55,975 nucleotides of DNA from Gelatoporia subvermispora B (taxonomy: Eukaryota; Basidiomycota; Agaricomycetes; Polyporales; Gelatoporiaceae). How positions within the stretch are numbered: position 1 is the stretch's first letter; each line of letters opens with the position of its first letter. The notes beneath the pieces are model-generated. The model was not told where the DNA came from. It worked only from the letters and a program-made list of their open reading frames with translations, and did no database searches. A program made the position numbers and the translations under genes. The stretch spans positions 91,418 through 147,392 of the forward strand of contig KB445816.1 of the NCBI GenBank assembly GCA_000320605.2, written 5' to 3'. Positions 24,707 to 36,125 of this stretch are shown here, piece after piece.

Positions 24707-25844
24707 ATGCAGTCGTCCGCCACCGCACCGCAGCACTGCGAGCCCGCGTCTGCGCCGATGACCACTGACATCGACGAGAGTCGCGCAGAGATAATAGAAC
24801 AGGTGCGCCGCCCAACTGTCCATCGCGCGGGGCCCCGCTCACGGCTTTCTGCTTGTTCCCCCTCACCGTCCCGCTATTCCCATCTCTGTTTCATCCGTCT
24901 TTGCCTACGGATTACAAATTGTGCACTACGTTTTGTGCCCGCCTCGCCGCCCCTTCACGACACCTTCGTCCTGCTCGTATCGTCCCCCCGCACAGATCTT
25001 CTCAAAACTTGAAGCCGAGAGCGAGCGCCGCGCCGAGGAAGAGGCCGCCGCAGAGCGGCAGGCGGCCATTCGCGAGCGCGAGCGGCGCCGTGGAAGTATC
25101 ACCATCTCCCGCTTCGGCCAGGGCCAGACCTCGCCCGTACCTCTATCCGCATCCGCCTCGGTATGCCTTTTCTCTCCCACAGTCAGTTAGCGGTTCCTGA
25201 TCCCCCACGCGCAGAGAGCAGGCAGCCCCGCTGCGGATCCGCTGCGCACGCCGGCGCCCGCAGTGCTCGAGCGCAGCCCGTTCTTCGCCGCGCGCAAGCC
25301 CGCGTTTTACAGGCTCTGCAACGGCGCGGCCCCATCTACCGCGGCGGGGCAAGACTCAGTAGACTCGTTCGCGTCGGCGTCGGACCCTGTCCCGCGCGCG
25401 GACGAGGACGCGGCGGTGCACGCCACGCAGGTCGCGACGATCGTGGGCAAGCCGACTCTGTCGGCGAGCATCGGGCGCGCGATTGCGCGCCGGCTGAGCC
25501 TGACGAAGAGCGCGCCGCCGACGCCCGCGCCCGCGATGACGGTGTTTGCGAGCCAGCAGCCGCTGGTGATCGGCGTGTCGGTGCAGTCGACGAGGACCAC
25601 TGTTTCTGTGCGCACGAGCGATGCGTCGGGGCGGAGCAGGAGTGGGAGCAGAAGCGGGAGTGGGGCGGAGCGCATTGAGGAGGAGGTGAGCGCGGTCGTG
25701 TTTGCGGAGGAGAGGGAGAGGGAGCGCGCGCGCGGGGAGGACTGGTGGAGGGGCAAGGCGCGCGACCTGGCGCAGCGCTTTAGGCGGCGCAGCTCGGCGG
25801 CGCTGCTGCAGAGCGCGCAGGTCGCGACGGCGGTGGTGCAGTGA
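24707..25844 (+). CDS. Basidiomycete protein with charged coiled-coil segment, unknown function
   Basis: Exon 1 24707-24802 (start MQSSATAPQHCEPASAPMTT, ends AEIIEQ), intron GTGCGC..CGCACAG, exon 2 24996-25160 (KLEAESERRAEEEAAAERQA, RERERRRGSITISRFGQGQ), intron 25161-25214, exon 3 25215-25844. All phases fit and give about 296 residues. Exon 2 is a highly charged helix, probably a coiled coil, followed by the motif RRRGSITISRFGQGQTSPVP. Exon 3 is Ala/Ser-rich and ends with a basic stretch (RDLAQRFRRRSSAALLQSAQ). The start was chosen because the related copy at 51.7 kb has an ATG at the equivalent place with the same exon end (EIIEQ, GTGCGCCGC). No stop or frameshift. Function not known. Confidence 0.7.
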
Positions 25845-26680
25845 GCGGGTTGGCGACGACTCGGCGACTACGTTCGTTTGAAGCCCGGCTCTGCGCCGAA
25901 TATACCCACCCGCGTCTCGGCCACTCGTGCTCACCCACCTGCGCATATACTCAGCCACCGCCCGTCTCCCGCCCGCCCGCACGCCGCACGTCACCGCATC
26001 GCATCGCATTGCTCAAGCCCATCCCGGATTTCCCCGCTCACGGCAGTTCTTCGCCCGCACTCGCGCCCGCGCCATGATACCCCGCCAATCCTTCTCGTGC
26101 AACATGCGCCCTGTCCCACGCTCGCCTGCAATTACCCACCGCCACCGCCGCTTCCCCAGTTTTGCCGCCTCGCATATCTCTCTGCCTTTGCTTCACGCCG
26201 TCGTCTTACTCCGCACTCGCTCATCGTACCCCTTCAGCCTCGCCCCCACTCCCGCCGTGTCCCACATCTCCTCCCATCGTGACATCTTCTCTCCGTCCGT
26301 GTCACATGTCATCTCACTCCGTGTTCCATGTCTCCCCCGGTCCCATGCCCGCCGTCCATACTCATACCCGTGCCGTGCCCGCCCGTCCTGTCCTTCCTGC
26401 TTCGTGTCCATAGCTTCACTCCCCTGCTTGCGCATGCTGTGCTCGACGTTATGACCTTCGCGATATGATACGATTATCCAACTACAGAACAAAGTGCTTT
26501 CCGACAGCTTGAAGTCCTGGTGTGCCGAGGTCGATCTGGATCCTAGACTTGTCCACATGCTCGTGCTCGTCCCTCTAGCCCGAGTGAATGGTGCAAGCTG
26601 CTAGGACCGTCGTTCTCAGCACTGGAGGAAAGTAGGCTCAATGTTTAAATTTTGAATCTTGGATATGCTATGGAAGTGCA
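25845..26680. other. Pyrimidine-rich 3' flank of the coiled-coil gene
   Basis: About 25900-26400 is C- and T-rich with many CCCGCC, CTCCC and CCATGC words. Open frames on both strands reflect composition. No gene recognised. Confidence 0.5.
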
Positions 26681-26919
26681 TCATAGTTCCAGTGCGCACG
26701 GCCCCGCGCGCGCGTCGCGTGGACATACCGCATGACGTCCGTCCGACTTCGATGGCTTCTGTGACAGGTGCACATGTGCGCGAGCGCGGGTGAGTGGGTG
26801 GGCACAGTGCAAAGGCAAAATCGCCGGGGCCGAGCGCGGGCAGTTGGGCCTGCGTGCCTTGAGGCGTTGTACCTGGGACCTGGCGTGCCCGGGCGCGGGA
26901 TTTAGGGTTTGCAATTTGG

Positions 26920-27080
26920 AATTTTGGATGTGGAGGTTCGCGGTTCGCGGTTCCTTTGGTTTTAGGCTTTGGGTGCGTGCTTGGAGTGGGAGTGGGAGTG
27001 GGCGCGGGATCGGGCGGTGAGGCTGTGAGGCTGTGAGGCCGCGGGGCGGTGGGGCGGTAAGGCGGCGCTGGGGCTGGGGG
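26920..27080 (+). repeat. G-rich imperfect minisatellite, quadruplex-prone
   Basis: Tandem-like short words: GCGGTTC twice, GGGAGT three times, GGCTGTGA twice, then GCGGGGCGGTGGGGCGGTAAGGCGG and GGGGCTGGGGG. Multiple G3+ runs on the plus strand could form a G-quadruplex. No coding sense. Confidence 0.55.
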
Positions 27081-27846
27081 TTTCTTGTGGTGATTTGTGT
27101 GTCCCTTGGTGCGCGTGAGACGTGCGCGGGGGTTCTCGACATGTTTGTTAGCCTCGAATTACTGCGAATTTAAGGCGCAAGTTGGTCCTTCGACGTTCGT
27201 CCCTGGGCGCACCTGGGAGTGCGCGTAGAGTGGTAGTACTAGTGGGGACGCGGGGCTCGAGGTTTCTTGCGCGAGCTTGTGCGTCTCGTTGGTATATGGG
27301 ATGTGTGCTTGGAGTGGGCTCGTCGGTATGCGCTGCAAGACGCTCTAAGGGGAATTGAAATTTTCCTGCAGTGGAGAGGTTCACGGATCTTGAGGACCAT
27401 AATCCAGATGCGCGCTCGAAGTGGGCAGTGAGGCAGTACATTCGGCATGCATGGGCGAATGGTCGCGAGGGCACGCCGCATTCTCGGTGCCATCTTAGAG
27501 CGGTGAAGTTCCGTCTGGGTGTGTTGTTTGCAGGTCGCTGAGCGTGTGAGATGTACAACGGACGCGAAGCTCAAAGCCTTCTGGATACATATTCCAAATG
27601 TATGCAGTACAGGACATCGATTTTCACGGGGCGCGTCTCTCCCATGACTTCCGGCCTCAGTGGAACCTAATTGGCCAGGCGTTCTGACCCAGTGCAGCGT
27701 CGATTCGAGAACTCGAGAGCACAAACTATTTGCAATCCATGTCGAACGTAATCTGAACGAAATAGAATAGAGGGGAATAACAGTGATGCAGGGATGTACA
27801 TGAAGGTCTGTGGCCACGCGAGTACTCATACGGACTAGATATTTCA
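27081..27846. other. No gene recognised
   Basis: Minus-strand frames (27558-27148, 27880-27239) overlap each other and have no family features. Confidence 0.35.
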
Positions 27847-27849
27847 TTA

Positions 27850-29124
27850 ATCTGTGTATGTGTAGCCACAGACGTCGCAAACATCATGCAGGTAGAAACC
27901 CTCCCCAGGAATGGTATACAGCTCGTCAGAATAGAACGGGAGGCATTGTGGTAGCTTGTATCCGTTCATGTACGTAGGCAATGCAGCCTCAAGGGGTGGG
28001 AAGGATTGCCACTCAACCTCATACCTGATGTAAAGCAACTGAGAAGGGAAACCCATGCAGTACCTATGGGAAAGTGCACTCACCTATGGGCTTGACTTAC
28101 ATGGAAATTTTCCGAAGCAATGTCCGGCCATGGGCCAGGGCAAGGTTCTGGATCCAGAGACCAGTATCCCCATGGCATGAGACTTCTGTGTTCATACTGA
28201 CTGCCCTTTGAATGCACCAGATGGAAATACAGTTCGAGTGGAACTAAGTGGTACTACAACTTAGTTCCTGCCTGCAACACCTCTCTAGGGCTCGACGTAT
28301 ACGTACAAGGTGCAGTCGTCCGAGCTGTTCTGGACATGGTCTTCGACACCAAACCCGAATTTGCCACCCAGGGAAGGGTCATCCACATGCTCGCCGCTTG
28401 ATGACCTTGTAAAGGGGACTTCTTGCCAATGGCAGTTTTGACAGCACCACTTTCGTTCGCTGCATCCTACGCATTTACGCCTATACCAATTTACGTCGGC
28501 ATGCTGAAGCCAAGCATTTCTATGTCATTACAACGTTGTGCACCCATAGCAAACTTGCCGATGACCATATTATGGAGCGCAATGTCATGTTGAGCGGCAA
28601 TATGAACTGCGCGGCTCCAGAAAAGCTGGAGGCTCTTCTTCGAGAGGTGGACAGACTTGCCGCAACGCGAACGACCCCGCTGGGAACCAATGTCTGGTGT
28701 GTACCTATTCAACCCAAAAAGAGTGAGCATAATCGGCCAGTTTAAGGTATCGAACTGATGAAGCAGATCCATACCATAGACTAGAAAACCGGTTTTCAGC
28801 GATCTGCGTCGGTGATTTTGTAGATGTACTTATTATGTCCTTCCAAATTCTCGACTCGTCCATAGATCCGCCATAAAGAGTAGAGATAATGTCAATGATA
28901 TTACCGAGATAGATAACGTGGGCGTCCGTGGTAAAGTAGCCATAGTCACCAAGCCGAACGGATGCCAAAGACTCGCGGGGCGCATCCGTCATGCCTTGAG
29001 ACCGCCTGAGATGATTGATGTGTGGATTGTGAGAGGGATTTCGAAGAGCGGAGAGACATGTTTCGTATAATATTGGACATAGATCCCTATCTGCATAATT
29101 AGTTATACACTTGAATGTCATCAT
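27850..29124 (-). pseudogene. Unnamed basidiomycete gene(s) with a Cys-rich zinc-binding-like C-terminus
   Basis: Minus-strand pieces in order: 29124-29000 (ILYETCLSALRNPSHNPHIN, SLASVRLGDYGYFTTDAHVI), a block I associate with an uncharacterised basidiomycete family that begins with LGDxGYF; 28730-28560 (LFWSRAVHIAAQHDIALHNM) up to a GTAAGT donor; then, after an acceptor at 28501, HADVNWYRRKCVGCSERKWC, CQNCHWQEVPFTR and GGKFGFGVEDHVQNSSDDCT, LYVYVEP-stop near 28296. The CxxC pairs suggest a zinc site. Further on, SLMPWGYWSLDPEPCPGPWP and YEVEWQSFPPLEAALPTYMN, PGEGFYLHDVCDVCGYTYTD (ends 27847) look like the last exons of a second gene. Splice phases do not all agree, so at least one unit is broken. 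Confidence 0.45.
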
Positions 29125-30257
29125 GACGGACTAGAACTTACTAAAGGAGCCTGCGGCATTGAGCTCATAGTTCTGCTAGAGGAGCATGAGCGCGAATATT
29201 TACTGATGATAGGACTGGAGTAGACTTGGAAAATGTAATCGCCAAAATTGAAGGAGTCCTCCTTTTCCGAGAGTCATGTCCTCAACACTGAAAAGGAATC
29301 TGTTGGATTCATCCACGCGAGTAGTCGCAAGGCGCGTCACGGGAGAGCAGGAGTAAGACCCGAGCATTGACTCAGGCGACAATGCTTCGACATATCCACA
29401 CGCGTTCTTCCAACAAACACAACATGTCACTCGAGCACGTGTAATTTACGGAAATGTACACGCCTCATGATCCAGCAACTGCAAAATCCTAGCATGAGTG
29501 GCTGAATCTTCGATGAGTTTAGTATCATGGAGTCCTCACAGATTGTAGCCACACTTGTAAGACAGCTTTCGTATCTGTTATACTGCTCAAATATTGGACA
29601 TATTGGAGAAGCGCTACTCCTCCTGCAGGGAGGTAAGTTAAGCACTGAGAATACAATGAACCTGACCATCCTCATCTCACCAGTGTTTATGACGTAATAA
29701 ACCCCCTCTAGTCTGGGATGAGAGTAACCGAGTACTTGGGCGATGCGTAGGTGAGTTCTGAAAGCGTGGGTGCGCATTATATATGTATTGGGTAGGACTA
29801 GGAGTACTGGTTCGACGTACATTCGAGGGAGGCGCTTGCAAATTGCGGCAGCATCCGGCTAGGAGGGAGTCAGTGCAGGTTGTTAATCAGCACGGCCTAC
29901 GCACTCGTTTCGCATTGTTGCTTCGTAATACCGGCTCTGCCATTGTTCCAGCATTGCCCCACGTGGGTGCCCATCGTTAGGAAGGAATTCGTCGCAGTTC
30001 TCGATGGGCTTGAGCTCCCACGGCCGAAAGATGAGGTTAGAGCCAAGCCAGCGAGCATATTGATCACGAACCAGGCCCTCGTCAGATTCCCTCTATCATT
30101 CCGTGCCATTTAGATAAAATTCAACAATGAACATAGAGGACGCACTTGATCTTGGGCCAACCTGATTTATTCGTTGAATTTTCGATCAGCACTGAGCAAA
30201 CAGTATGCCTATGGACATCGTGTGAGTACTTACAGGATGATAAGTGCGAGGCGCTGA
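29125..30257. other. No resolved gene
   Basis: Several short minus-strand frames (29430-29200, 29822-29427, 30109-29897) with hydrophobic stretches (AWFVINMLAGLALTSSFG). They may be decayed exons of membrane proteins, but I cannot assemble them. Confidence 0.3.
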
Positions 30258-30801
30258 TCACATCGAATGAACACCACGCCGAATCCAAAGCCTCGTATGC
30301 TCAGCCAACTTGCCTGCGATGCTGCTGGTTCGCAAAAGCTTGATGAGAAATTTGCGTTGCTTCAGCCTGGAAACGTCGGTACGAATGGTCTCGAGCAATC
30401 TAAATGATATTTCGTGTGAGCATCGTGGAAGGTAATGCACAATGTATACCTACACGGAGAGTTGGCTAAGATTAGTAATGAGATCCGCGCCAACACCGTC
30501 GATGTTTTGGGTGATTCGCTTCTCGATGTACTGAGTAAGCTCTTTGGTGCACAGAGCAAGTTAGTTGCAATTTCCGTTTGAAGTATTCTCTTTCTGCAAC
30601 CTCGTTGATCAGAACCAACTTCTCGCGAAGACGGCTGAATAAATAGTCTACCTCGATGGTTTTCAGCAGCCCGAGAGCACCCGCGAAGACCGCGCCAAGA
30701 CAGGGAACTGCAGATATAGCATCGGACCCGTCTTTGAGGGCCTCGAGAACTGTTATAGCATTCCCCAGAACGTCAGTCGCTACGTCGGATTTCTTTCCCA
30801 T
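30258..30801 (-). CDS. Helical N-terminal domain of a fungal NLR-like (or MLKL-like) protein, truncated
   Basis: Start at 30801 (MGKKSDVATDVLGNAITVLE), then DGSDAISAVPCLGAVFAGAL, LLKTIEVDYLFSRLREKLV, LINEVAEREYF. In another frame downstream KELTQYIEKRITQNIDGVGA, DLITNLSQLS, and after a probable intron FRLLETIRTDVSRLKQRKFL, KLLRTSSIAGKLAEHTR. This four-helix pattern (a Gly/Ala-rich amphipathic first helix, then long charged helices ending SxAGKLxEHTR) heads many Agaricomycete NACHT/NB-ARC proteins that act in self/non-self recognition and programmed cell death. No nucleotide-binding domain follows, because the minus-strand sequence beyond 30258 is not related. Either a solo helical domain or a truncated NLR; the intron near 30570 is not clean. 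Confidence 0.5.
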
Positions 30802-33800
30802 GGCTGGAGTAGCTAGAGTGAGATAGATGCGAGTTGGACGGAGTATTGCAGAGCTCAGGTCTGACATATAGACGCTGAGTCAAGGCGATGCCGGTACAAA
30901 GCAGTTCAGGAACTCATTGATCCAATCGACGGCTACGCTAGGTACCGTACAAGATTTTACGAGAGCTCTTGACTTCGTCAATATAGCGCATGACTTCCAG
31001 GAGTTATCGAACTGCACAGCCCCTGTCAAAAGAACAGTGCGGGCCGTGTAGAGCAGCTATATAACAGCATCCAAGTACACAGCTGCGAAGATATCACAAT
31101 GATGCCGACTTTCGAAGATCGTGATCATGCTCTACCAGAGACAGTGAGAGATTTCCAGCAGCGCAGTGTTGAGTCTCAAGTTGAGTGTGCTCGCCGATCT
31201 CAATGACATTCGCGACACAATCTGGTCTGCTGACCTATCGAATTATAGTAGCGCTGAGCGCTTGGTCTCAAATAGTTCGATGGCCATGATCCGCGAGGCC
31301 TGTCAAATAGACATAGAATCGAATCCAGAACCTTCTAATGTATCGATCACTTCTTCCCAGCCTCGCGCTGCGGAGTGTACTGCACATACAATCAGGTGCT
31401 GCTGTGTGCGGATAGATGTTCTGCGTCTCAAACGTGCATCATGTCGTCCCAAGGTTCGCCATCATACCCAGGTATCCAAGCCTCGGAGACATGGGATGGG
31501 TGTAGGCGTGTATACGCTGGGGAGATTTTGTAGGGTGTCCATCACCGTAATGCAGAAGCAGCTCGTCCGCATGGGTCACTTCTGACAATGGGGAAAGCTG
31601 TGAGAGTACTTGCAGTGTCTATGCGCGGCATTTCAGTGCTGTACAACAATACTAGGAGCTGCGAATACCCACATGGCGCACGAAGGCTGTAACGGGAGCC
31701 GTCACTGCCAACCAAGATATGTGTCCATTCTGCGCTTCTAGCGCAACGCTGACATTGAAAACCGAGTACCCGAGCGTCTTGATAGCTCTGCCACCGATTA
31801 ATACGGAATTTGTTCATGTAGGCTATGAATATCACCTGGTATATCACAGCTTTTTGCGACACAGGAGGTCCAAACTCACCAGGTCTCCCAAAGAGCCCCT
31901 CTTCCTGTGCTTGCGCCTGGCACTATTTTCAAGGCAGTCGAGATGACAACTGATGTATACTCAGGTGGCATAGTAGTATGCGGACTCGCTCAAATGAATC
32001 TGGGGAATGGAAGCTCTTGAGTGACAAAACGAGGATCGAGAACACAAGCGTATCGTGCACTGCAGCACACGAGCAGGAGCATTAATATTCATCGCTGCTA
32101 TCCATAAAGTCAGATGTGCCGATGATCTCATGCACCACCCGCTCGCCTGCGAACAGCATAGATGTACGCGCGCACGAGAGAACCAGGTCATCTATCAGGG
32201 ACGTGGTATTTTACTTACTGGAGGCGATTCGATATATCGCGGTATATAACCTTCCTGTTGGCCAGGCGAAGAACAGGGCTGATGCAGAAAGACGTGCGGA
32301 ACGTACTGGTGTAATCCCTCTCGATCTCGTATTATACGCCCACCGAGTCTAGCTGCAACCAAGAGCAATTCGGATTGCGTCTCTGCCATATCCTGAGCGC
32401 AATCGAAAGCTCATGAAGTTGAACGTCGATCATTGACGTGCCCAGCGCCCTAGCCCAGCGGGGTCTCACTTGTCAGACACGCAAATTTGCAATGTATAGC
32501 TTCTGCGCTACCGACTTGCGTAGGCTCGAGAGTCGGCAGATGGAAGAACAATGTATGAATTGGTCCAGTGAACAAAGATAGGCTACGCCCGTCGCCCGAC
32601 GCGCCGTCGATACGCGCCATATGGCGCCTATCGCGCTGCCCAGCTTGAACCTCTTCCACCTGCTCACCGCCCAGTTCCGGTGCGCCCGACCAGAGTCCCG
32701 CATAACAGTCACCACGCACTCTCGTGGTCCTCATGGACATTAGGCCGACATGCCCTCGCCATACCTTCCACATGCTCCAATAGACTCTATTCTCCAGCTC
32801 TCGCGCTATCGAGGTGCACACCCTAGCAACGGAAAGGGGCTAAAGCCGCGCACCACGCGCAGACCTCCGTACTGTTGGGTTCAGCAGGCACGACGTGCTA
32901 GTGAGAGTGGAGACCGAGAGGAGCGAGGACGCGGGCCTGCAGGTAGCCGTTGCAGGCGACCTGGGCCCGAGGTCCCGAGACGCTCGTCTTACGGGCAGCC
33001 TGCGGCCTCCAATTCTGCTCTCGATATCCCTGAAGAGGAAAACTGCGAAGAGGCTGCCCGCCTGAATACAGTGTCCTTCCGCTTTCAGCCAATTCCACCC
33101 ATCTATGCCGATCAGTTATTCGATTAACAGCGACGGATCTGGATAGACCGGCAGACAATGGGCCTTCCTGAGCTTTGCGGTCGCCTTTGCTCTGGGCCCT
33201 CACGAGGAACGCATGAAGAGCAGGAGCGAGACACGAGGTTGTGAGGAGTGGTCGGAAAGGAGGATACACTGGGATGGAGGACACAGAGATATGGGCGAGC
33301 TGAGGTTAACGCCATGTACGGTTGGATACGCGAGTGCGCCAAGCCTTCGACATGAGCTTTCGACAAATGACAGTGTATGCGTGGCAGGCCCGAGCCATCC
33401 GACAGGTGTATGGGATGAGACTAGTAGGGCTGCGTTCTGTGCCCACTATTGTGTCCCGTCCGTTGCCTTGCAGACTGCCCCCGGGTACAAGTATGCGCAG
33501 ACTGTATCGAGGCGCATATAGTTAGTGTTGCCAAGAACCCATGCCTGATGCATGCACACCTCAACCTGCGCCAGCGCGCTGAACGAAATCGATCCGTGCT
33601 CTCCAATTGCGAGCCCCATCAGCATTCGGAATGAGGGGACCGCGATTCAGTCCGTGCAGCGATGCGCGCGCGCCGGTTGCGGAGAGCGGGCGCGGGAGAG
33701 TTTGATGCCACGATTGGGCCACGTTGATCGTGGGCTTGCTGCACCCAGCGCGGACAGGAGGACGAAAGCGAGACCGAGGCAACAAGGGATGCTGGGACCG

Positions 33801-33839
33801 TCGAGCTCAAACGCAGTGCGAGTGCACGCTCTCGTCCAA
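30802..33839. other. Gene-poor interval
   Basis: Frames at 31166-31585 (plus), 31862-31542 (minus) and 32750-33127 (plus) have no domain I recognise and no supporting splice signals. I see no RNA gene. Confidence 0.35.
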
Positions 33840-34240
33840 GGCGCCGCAACAGAGCGCTGCGCACGGACTGCATGCCGCAGGGATGCTCGCGTCCAATCAG
33901 AGATGCAGACCGGCCCGATGACGTCAAAACGAGCGTCTACATACGTGCCAAATGCAGCAGGGCGCGCTCGATGAAAGTCCCACGCTCAGTCTTCGCGCTT
34001 TTTTTTGCTGGTGTCCCCGCCCTGCTGCTAGGCCCTAGGGTCGCTCGACTGGGTCTATGCTTGCTTTCAGTCGTCTGTGCTACCCACGGCTCTGCCCCAT
34101 CTATGTCTCTGGTACAAGAGGAACTCGACGGTCTTCCGCTCCCACTCCCGTGCCTAGCCCCAGCGCAGCGCCCGCTCAATAGGGCTTCCATTCACCGGTC
34201 CTCCCTGCTTATCTCCGGACTTCCAGTCGACGAGGCGTAC
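33840..34240 (+). repeat. Promoter-like dispersed direct repeat, copy B
   Basis: Direct repeat of 22330-22740, see landmarks there. Followed at 34275-34335 by the segment that in copy A lies 1.5 kb away (23825-23880), so copy B is more compact. Confidence 0.65.
33893..33926 (+). promoter_or_regulatory. CCAAT box plus CRE palindrome, repeat copy B
   Basis: CCAAT at 33893-33897 and TGACGTCA at 33919-33926, 26 bp apart, equivalent to the pair in copy A. Conservation of both words while the surrounding bases have diverged suggests that they were functional in the ancestor. Confidence 0.55.
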
Positions 34241-36125
34241 TAGTTCTCATGTGCCCGCTATCGAACCTGAATGCGCGCTCATCGACCAGTTGGTACATGC
34301 AGATCTTCGCGCTATCGAGCGGCTGCGCTCGTGCTGACCACTTCACCCGTCGGCCGACAAGGATGCACACTGTCGCTGAGCACGCCAGACAGGCTGCCGG
34401 ATGATTGCGTGCATCCGCGTCTTGCCCAGACTGCACTGCGCACGATCTCTTCCGTGCAGTGTGCTTTCTTGTCAGTGCCTGAACCTACGTGCGCCTGGCC
34501 TTATCGTCCCGGGGAAAGTATGATGGCCGCGTTCTGAGGCCTTGGAGCAGTGCTCTGGCGGTGCCCTTCGGCGAGTCCGGTGCTGGTGCGATTTCTTTCA
34601 TGTTATTCATTTTACCAAAATCTTTCGCTTCTGTTGCTACCTGAGGGCCATAGATTCGCTCGGTGCCTCACGGAAATGCGGTCAGTGACACATACAAGGA
34701 AGAGAGCTAATTACACTACCTCGCGCGTGCACAGCCGGAAAGATTCGCCTAGTCTCCACTAGCGCAGTAGGTCTCACGCAAGCAGTCGCACCTGGCCCCT
34801 CCGGTCGAGAGACGGTTGCAGAGGCCATGGATGTTTCTTCACTGGTCAATTCCATTCTGTGCTCATTGGACGCAGCATGAAGTACGAAGGCAACTGCGCA
34901 TCTTCATCGTCCATACTGGATGAAGCACGATGGGCGATACCCGCAATGTTCCAATCAATGCGGCGTACTGTAGGTAATCTAACCGATCGTGGTGACAAGG
35001 AGGTCTGCAAGATTCGTCGGAAATATGTGGTTGGCCTATAGCTATCGAATCTGCCCCTTTACGCGCGCAGCCGGGCCCCGCGACGTACGCCTCTCGACTA
35101 TCCCCAACAAGTTCTCTTCATGCTCAGCTCCACCCTCAATACTGCTCTCTGCCACGGTGCTGCACGACACCCTCCACGTCCCAGCTGGCGGTTTTTTGGA
35201 GTTCATCGTCCGGGCGGGTACTTGGAGACGCAGTCAAGAGTACTACTCCGGGCAGCTTGGTAGGGCTCGGTGTATACGTAGTCGGCATGAAGCAGCGGTT
35301 CTCCCCGCCTTTACGCCTCCGTCATGTACCTGGTCAGCGCGACGTCGGACTCTGGCACAAGGATTGGCCCCGTCTTTATCAGGCGGTGACTATGTCCCAA
35401 GTCGCTGCTCATGGAGTCGTGCCGGCCGATCGTTGCTCGTGAGGTGCAGCCGATATAATGCTTCGTCCTTCCCTTTGTTGTCGTATTTTGTTCATTATTG
35501 CTGCGCCGTCCTATCTACTCTATGTGATGCGGGCGCAAATTCTATGAACGTAATAACAAACGAGACGTTTAAAGCGGCGGGATTTGCGACCGTCCCGGGT
35601 TCATGCTGCCTGTGCGACAGCGCCGTGCGACCTCGAGGCGTCATGCTGATCAGCAAAACTCTGGACGCGAGGAGCGCGTCCGCGCGGTGATCTCGTCGGG
35701 CCGTGGGCTCAGGAAACAAACGATTCTCGCAGGCTCGCAATAGCGCGTGGCGCGAAAACGCGAAGCGCGAGAAGGCCGGCCCTGAATTTTGCACGTGCCC
35801 AGTGCGCCCGATCGTGCCCCACTGCGCGATCGGGCAAGCACTCTGCCCGTCAAACAGCTCCAGCTCTCGGCGGCCGCAAGTTGTTCCGCGTTCATCATGT
35901 CCCACATGTTGGAAGTATGTCTGACGTTCCCATCTGATTGAGAAGCTGACTGAGGTAAACGGATACAGTACAGCAGGAGCAATCGTGCAAAATGCCATGG
36001 GCCGGCGCCGTGCAAGTGGACCGCGATCGACTTGGGTCTGCTGAGGTACGGGCAAGTGAACAGCGGGCCGTACGGCGAGACGGTGGAATGGCGACATTGG
36101 TGCGCGTGATTCAATCTGGCCGATC
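34241..36125. other. No gene recognised; upstream region of the HLTF/RAD5-like gene
   Basis: Long minus-strand frame 36364-35495 overlaps the start of the HLTF-like gene and looks like a shadow. A possible 5' exon of that gene at about 35896 (MSHMLE followed by GTATGT) cannot be confirmed. Confidence 0.35.

Noticed and set aside
25887..26454. Several overlapping Pro/Ser/His-rich plus-strand frames
   Set aside because: Produced by C/T-rich 3' flank; all three frames look alike.
26681..27142. 153-residue minus-strand frame rich in Pro and Arg
   Set aside because: Lies over the G-rich minisatellite; composition artefact.
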